Below, piece by piece: positions 6,075 to 9,152 of a stretch of 9,152 bases of DNA. The notes under the pieces are model-generated. The model had not been told where the DNA came from. It was given only the letters and a program-made list of their open reading frames with translations, and did not search any database. How positions within the stretch are numbered: position 1 is the first letter of the stretch; every line of letters begins with the position of its first letter. Source of the stretch: an uncultured Bacteroidales bacterium (GTDB lineage: Bacteria; Bacteroidota; Bacteroidia; Bacteroidales; Paludibacteraceae); the NCBI GenBank assembly GCA_934716995.1, contig CAKUYO010000063.1, positions 1 through 9,152 on the forward strand, given 5' to 3'. Both the position numbers and the translations under genes were made by a program.

Positions 6075-6816
6075 TCAGCAGTTCCTCCCACTGTCCGACC
6101 GTGTACAGCCCGTACCGTTCGCGGGCTTCGTTTGTACTGATGCCATATTGACTGCACGCTTGTTGTATGTAGTCGGTGTATTCCTGTATTGTTGGCAGGT
6201 TATTCGGGTTATTCGTTTTTCCATGTTTTTCTTTGGCGGCACGATGTGCCATACCGAGGATAGCAGCGACATTTGCTTGTGCAGTAGCCTCTCGTGCTTC
6301 CTTGCCTTTGCCTGCACGCAGTTTGGACTGACGTTTTGCGCACCATTCCTTTAATTCCTCAACCTTATTGATATTATTTTGGCGGAGGAACTCTCGTGCC
6401 AATTCGGGGTTGTTGGTCAGTAGGTATCGAACAGCGGCATATCCGCTTTTTCGGTCTGCACGTCCGCCTAACTCTTCGTCTATGCGCGTGGTCAGTTCGT
6501 CCATATTGCGCATAGTGAAGTATTGTTGGTTGCTCAATTCAGTGACTCTGTCTTTCAGACGGGTGTAGTTTTCGCCTTGGTTTTCCTCTGTGCTATTCTG
6601 CCAAGCGGTATATAGTGCTTGCAATTCGGCTAACTGCTCCGTGCTAACGCGGCTATCGTCAATAGACATCCGTGTATTGCTGATTTTGTTTACCTCATCG
6701 GCTATTTGGCTTGCGTTGGGTAGATTTTCTGCGTTTTTTTGCTCGGAGGTTTGCGGGTTTGGTATATTATTTGTACCTTTGTGGGCAGAAATTCCAGACG
6801 GATTGATACCGAGCAC
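5992..6816 (-). CDS. helical polyvalent-protein segment in a shifted frame (ORF B)
   Basis: A 274-residue ORF from GTG 6816 to TGA 5994-5992, in the -1 frame relative to ORFs A and C. The N-terminal ~40 residues are an Asn/Gln/Pro-rich linker containing INPSGISAHKGTNNIPNPQ. The rest is mainly helical: STEQLAELQALYTAWQNS, MDELTTRIDEELGG, AAVRYLLTNNPELAREFL, KGKEAREATAQANVAAILG and RYGLYTVGQWEELLNQN. I do not recognise a catalytic motif. The frame is already open from 6855, upstream of the GTG, and the sequence there (KPTQTDNQPTVLG) continues naturally from ORF A's domain end, suggesting B is the continuation of A after a -1 shift. No Shine-Dalgarno precedes the GTG; the first ATG is about 50 codons in. 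It could instead be an independent overlapping gene. Confidence 0.7.
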   Translation of the reverse strand: MLGINPSGISAHKGTNNIPNPQTSEQKNAENLPNASQIADEVNKISNTRMSIDDSRVSTEQLAELQALYTAWQNSTEENQGENYTRLKDRVTELSNQQYFTMRNMDELTTRIDEELGGRADRKSGYAAVRYLLTNNPELAREFLRQNNINKVEELKEWCAKRQSKLRAGKGKEAREATAQANVAAILGMAHRAAKEKHGKTNNPNNLPTIQEYTDYIQQACSQYGISTNEARERYGLYTVGQWEELLNQNPQTTESAEQSGQSRSDNHRRNSEG

Positions 6817-8981
6817 GGTAGGCTGATTGTCAGTTTGAGTAGGCTTGCGGAACGGTTAAGAGGAACTGACTCCTCGACCTGCGTTGTCGGATGCAGGCTG
6901 GAATTGTTTAGCCAGACTAATTTACCTTGTTGGATTAGTTTGGCTATTCTGTTTGCCGTTTTTTCTTGATTAGATACTACGACCTCTTGTCCGTCTTTGC
7001 TGACGGTTATCGATGTGAAATAGTACAGTCTTTCTCCGTTCTGCCCGACAAACGCCTTGACAAACACATAAGAGAACTCCCGCTCGGTGGTTTGTCCGTC
7101 TTTGGCTTGGCTCTTATCCATCACTACTACACTCGGGTGTTCGAGTGTAGGTTTAATCATACCGAGTTTGCCGTCTATGCCCTTTTGCGCAAGTTTGAGG
7201 TACTGATGTTCGCCCATCTTGACATATCCGATAGGCGTGCTTACTATACCGTCCTCTCCAAACAGAGCATACCAATTCTCGGGTGTAAGTTCTATCTCCT
7301 CGAAAGGTTCTGCCTCTGCTTCTATCTGCTCTAAGATATTACTTGCAGGAATATCGGCTGTGTCTTGCTCTTGCCGAGCACCTGTTGGTGTGCTTGGTAG
7401 AGGAGGTTGAGTTTGCGGGTTTGCAGGTTGGGTTGCCGGTTCGGCTGCTGCGGTTGGTTGTTGTTTTCGGTTTGCATAATGCTGTAGTATTTCGTTTTGT
7501 ATATCCTCAATGGTGCGCGGCTCAAACAATCCTGTTTGTCCGTTGGCATCGTCCCGTGCGGAGTTGTTGTAGAGGTTGAGTACTTGTCGGAAGTTCTCCA
7601 CTCCCGATGACATCTCCTCTGCGAGCAACATCTCGAAAGGCGTGAAGCGGTCGCTTACTTTTCCCTCGAAAGCGTCCACTTTGCGTATGTACAAAGGGTA
7701 TGCCACACCTGCTTGTCGTGCTTCATAGAGCAAGCGTATTGCTCCGTTGATATTGTCGGTGAGCGCATAGCCGCCCAAACGCCTGTTCTCTATAATGGAC
7801 GGCATTGCACGGAGAATAGATTGTTTCAGCCCTTTGTCGTTGCCGAGCATACGGATAGTCTGCTCATCGAACAAACCGCCGATAAGCAGGTCTGTTACAT
7901 AGTCCTTTCCTGCGGGACTGAAAACAAAACCTTTGTCGGTTGCTTCGGTTAATCCTGCCACCTCTTGTTGGGTGATAATCCCGTTATCCAGCAACGAGCG
8001 GACAATATCCTTTGCGCCTGTCTCCGACGCAAAGAATGCATCGAGTGTGCCGTAGTTATCCACTATGCGCAACATTCCGTCGCGAGCCGCTTCGGTCAGT
8101 TTCTTGCTGCTGCTTACGGCACGATTGGTGCTGCCCTGCGATTTTTTCTCTTGGGCGTTGAACTTGGCAAAGGTTGTAGTATTGTATGGCAAATCCTCGT
8201 CTGTCTGCATATAGACACGCGGGTGCTGCATACCTGCCACTTGCTCTGCTGTAAAGCCGAAGTTACCCGCATTATCCGCAAGGGCTTGGATATACGCTCC
8301 GTCGGTGTTGTTAGCTGCTGCAATGTTGCCTGCAATGGTGCGTCCGTTGCCGTCATATACGATACCCTCGGACGAGACGACAGGTACTTGTGCAACGGCT
8401 TGACCGTCGTAGGTCTGTGCAATCTGCGTGGTAATTTGCCGTGCGTCCGTGTCGTTCTTGTAGTCGCGGTCGTTGATATTCTTGCCGTCCTCGGTAACAG
8501 GGAAACCGCTGGAGGTGTTCCATCCGTTGAACGGGTCGTGGCTCGGTGTGGCTGCACCCGCTTCTACCAACACATAATGCCCACGGATAGTCGTGCCGTC
8601 GGGCAGAGTGCGTGTTACCGCATTGCCATCTGTTTTCGGTGCGGATTGCCAACGCTCTGCGGGAGCGGGATTGGAGAGTTGTGCGGTCTGTGTCTGTCGG
8701 CGTGCGGCACGTTTTTCTTCTTCACGTGCTTTGCGGGCGGCTTCTGCGGCTTGCTCTGCCTGTGTTTGATAGTGGTTGGCGGCAGTGATGGCGTTCTGCA
8801 ACTTGGTGTATCGGTCGGCAGCAGTTTTCTTGGCGGCTTGCAGTTCGTCATTCTGACGCTTAAAATCCGCAATGTCGGTGTAGTTCTTTACGCTTTGTTT
8901 TGCAAGACGCTTAACCTCGGTTTCCGCTTTGCTGCGCTCCGCTTCGAGGTATGCGACGGCGGCTGCACGGTCTCCGCCCAT
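6702..8981 (-). CDS. polyvalent protein segment: coiled coil, DdrB-like ParB domain, PBECR-type nuclease (ORF A)
   Basis: A 759-residue ORF from ATG 8981 to TAG 6704-6702. Residues 5-100 are an Ala/Glu/Lys/Gln coiled coil. About 105-300 is the DdrB-like ParB-superfamily domain, and a helical extension reaches about 505. A Pro/Gln/Ala/Thr linker covers 507-545, and a PBECR-type nuclease about 565-692. After about residue 712 (base 6848) the sequence becomes LLKLTISLPCSVSIRLEF and stops looking like a linker or domain, while the -1 frame looks natural, so the last ~45 residues are probably out-of-frame tail. The start is uncertain: the frame is open to 9044 and NIDTISSAELGAATVEYM upstream of the ATG also looks protein-like, so the true protein probably extends further 5' and is interrupted by the TGA at 9047-9045. 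Likely role: delivered effector with DNA-associated and RNase modules. Confidence 0.88.
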   Translation of the reverse strand: MGGDRAAAVAYLEAERSKAETEVKRLAKQSVKNYTDIADFKRQNDELQAAKKTAADRYTKLQNAITAANHYQTQAEQAAEAARKAREEEKRAARRQTQTAQLSNPAPAERWQSAPKTDGNAVTRTLPDGTTIRGHYVLVEAGAATPSHDPFNGWNTSSGFPVTEDGKNINDRDYKNDTDARQITTQIAQTYDGQAVAQVPVVSSEGIVYDGNGRTIAGNIAAANNTDGAYIQALADNAGNFGFTAEQVAGMQHPRVYMQTDEDLPYNTTTFAKFNAQEKKSQGSTNRAVSSSKKLTEAARDGMLRIVDNYGTLDAFFASETGAKDIVRSLLDNGIITQQEVAGLTEATDKGFVFSPAGKDYVTDLLIGGLFDEQTIRMLGNDKGLKQSILRAMPSIIENRRLGGYALTDNINGAIRLLYEARQAGVAYPLYIRKVDAFEGKVSDRFTPFEMLLAEEMSSGVENFRQVLNLYNNSARDDANGQTGLFEPRTIEDIQNEILQHYANRKQQPTAAAEPATQPANPQTQPPLPSTPTGARQEQDTADIPASNILEQIEAEAEPFEEIELTPENWYALFGEDGIVSTPIGYVKMGEHQYLKLAQKGIDGKLGMIKPTLEHPSVVVMDKSQAKDGQTTEREFSYVFVKAFVGQNGERLYYFTSITVSKDGQEVVVSNQEKTANRIAKLIQQGKLVWLNNSSLHPTTQVEESVPLNRSASLLKLTISLPCSVSIRLEFLPTKVQIIYQTRKPPSKKTQKIYPTQAK
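6836..6855 (-). other. A/B junction: candidate -1 frameshift site
   Basis: ORF B's frame is blocked by a TAA at 6858-6856 and open afterwards. ORF A's frame remains open to 6702 but loses protein-like character near 6848. Joining ...VEESVPLNRSASLL to KPTQTDNQPTVLGINPSG by one -1 step gives a continuous natural linker. No perfect X-XXY-YYZ heptamer is present here. A run of seven A on the minus strand (6740-6734) lies inside the overlap and could slip, but a shift there would retain about 30 unnatural residues. An indel (biological or assembly) is the simplest explanation. Confidence 0.5.
6906..7289 (-). other. PBECR-type nuclease domain at the C-terminal end of ORF A
   Basis: Residues 565-692 of ORF A contain LTPENWYALFGEDGIV, IGYVKMGEHQYLKLAQ, GMIKPTLEHPSVVVMDKSQ, EFSYVFVKAF, GERLYYFTSITVSKDGQEVVVSNQ and ANRIAKLIQQGKLVWLN. 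The order 'TLEHPSVVV', a Phe-Val-Lys-Ala-Phe strand, then 'FTSITVSKDGQEVVVS' is typical of barnase/EndoU/colicin-E5/RelE-like nucleases found near the ends of phage polyvalent proteins. RNase activity is expected for the family; catalytic residues were not assigned (His 615 is a candidate). It is clearly different in sequence from the second such domain in ORF C, so this is not a recent duplication. Confidence 0.72.
8082..8669 (-). other. DdrB-like ParB-superfamily domain of ORF A
   Basis: Residues about 105-300 include TLPDGTTIRGHYVLVEAG, THDPFNGW-like text (SHDPFNGWNTSSGFPVTEDG), INDRDYKND, VPVVSSEGIVYDGNGRTIAG and MQHPRVYMQTDEDLPYN followed by FAKFNAQEKKSQGSTNRA. 'GIVYDGNGRTIAGNIAA' corresponds to the ParB/sulfiredoxin-like 'v-DGnhR' core (Gly-Asn-Gly-Arg, residues 211-214), and the 'SHDPFNGWNTSSGFP' segment is typical of the DdrB-like family. 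In the family this fold is predicted to act on nucleic acid or nucleotides; the exact reaction is not settled. Confidence 0.82.
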
Positions 8982-9036
8982 GTACTCGACGGTGGCTGCA
9001 CCGAGTTCGGCAGAGGATATTGTGTCGATATTCGGG

Positions 9037-9152
9037 TCTATGGGTCATTTTGCAGGCTGAGAAGTGGGTTCATAGCCGATGAATAGGGCGTTGCAGACGA
9101 TTCAAAAGGTTCAGACTAAAAATCGACGTTCAGAACCGCTCTATGGGTCATT
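9037..9152. repeat. 13-bp direct repeat, second copy cut by the window end; gap without ORF
   Basis: TCTATGGGTCATT occurs at 9037-9049 and again at 9140-9152, a spacing of 103 bp. The second copy ends exactly at the window edge, so the match may be longer than 13 bp. On the minus strand this stretch has stops in all three frames (for example TAG 9118-9116 and 9040-9038, TGA 9047-9045). A short GTTC-A-GAAC palindrome lies at 9128-9136. One minus reading (FESSATPYSSAMNPLLSLQNDP, codons 9106-9041) looks protein-like and would join ORF A's upstream extension by a -1 step inside the inner repeat copy. No promoter could be supported. Confidence 0.6.

Noticed and set aside
6702..6704. TAG or TGA recoding (alternative genetic code) to explain the breaks
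   Set aside because: Reading through ORF A's TAG meets a TAA within a few codons, and the natural continuation lies in another frame, so stop reassignment does not restore the protein. No internal in-frame TAG or TGA occurs in the long ORF C.
6734..6740. Run of seven A on the minus strand as the A-to-B slippage site
   Set aside because: It sits in the overlap and could slip, but a shift here would keep about 30 residues of unnatural sequence (LTISLPCSVSIRLEF onward) in the product. The phase change must be upstream, near 6850.
7331..7549. 72-aa minus-strand ORF in the +1 frame over ORF A's Pro/Gln linker, considered as a third nested gene
   Set aside because: It is in the same frame position as the two nested ORFs and lies over a linker, but the product is Gln/Asn/Pro low-complexity with no convincing helical pattern, and ORF A's frame here is a normal linker. 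Evidence is too weak to list.
8114..8557. 147-aa minus-strand ORF in the +1 frame of ORF A
   Set aside because: The product is Thr/Arg/Pro/Ser-rich throughout, typical of an out-of-frame reading, and it overlaps a well-conserved domain rather than a linker.
7965..9086. 373-aa plus-strand open frame
   Set aside because: It is antisense to the DdrB-like domain of ORF A. The product is Cys/Gly/Leu-rich without domain signatures; the minus frame has the recognisable GIVYDGNGRTIAG core.
9108..9136. GGTTC...GAACC inverted arms as a terminator or operator
   Set aside because: Arms are only 5 bp with a long loop and no T-tract or flanking gene end to support a function; only the short GTTC-A-GAAC palindrome is worth noting.

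Overview
The window is one strand-coherent coding block. Every gene I can support lies on the minus strand, and together they encode segments of a very large 'polyvalent' protein of the kind carried by bacteriophages and conjugative elements. The modules I recognise are a DdrB-like ParB-superfamily domain, two barnase/EndoU/colicin/RelE-like (PBECR-type) nuclease domains, an ART-PolyVal-type ADP-ribosyltransferase domain, and two HExxH zincin metallopeptidase domains. The sequence style, the absence of Shine-Dalgarno motifs at starts, and A/T-rich start contexts suggest a Bacteroidales (gut Bacteroides/Prevotella-like) phage or integrative element. That host assignment is inference. No housekeeping gene, tRNA, rRNA, CRISPR array or integrase is visible.

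Layout in minus-strand reading order, right to left. (1) 9152-9045 is a short stretch with stops in all frames and a 13-bp direct repeat whose second copy ends exactly at the window edge. (2) ORF A, 8981-6702: coiled coil, DdrB-like domain, Pro/Gln linker, PBECR-type nuclease. (3) ORF B, 6816-5992: helical protein in the -1 frame relative to A, overlapping A's end by 115 nt. (4) ORF C, about 6050 to beyond base 1: at least 2016 codons without a stop, in the same frame as A, overlapping B's end by about 60 nt and truncated by the window edge.

A, B and C look like parts of one ancestral protein. The A-to-B junction needs a -1 step and the B-to-C junction a +1 step, both in linkers. A's last ~45 residues look out of frame, B has only a GTG start near its 5' end, and C has no ATG in its first 256 codons.

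The most striking feature is a pair of small ORFs lying wholly inside C in its +1 frame (5011-4808, 67 aa; 4105-3893, 70 aa). Each starts with ATG just downstream of an in-frame stop and encodes a well-formed helical, charged, hydrophobically patterned protein. In the same bases C encodes only a Ser/Arg/Gln/Gly-rich linker between modules. Other out-of-frame minus-strand readings in the window are Ser/Thr/Pro/Arg-rich junk, so these two stand out as candidate overprinted genes. Three copies of a D-x-x-RFS-(I/V)-type motif mark module boundaries in C, and one begins immediately after the second small ORF ends. With two metallopeptidases in the same chain, a self-processing polyprotein is an attractive but untested reading.
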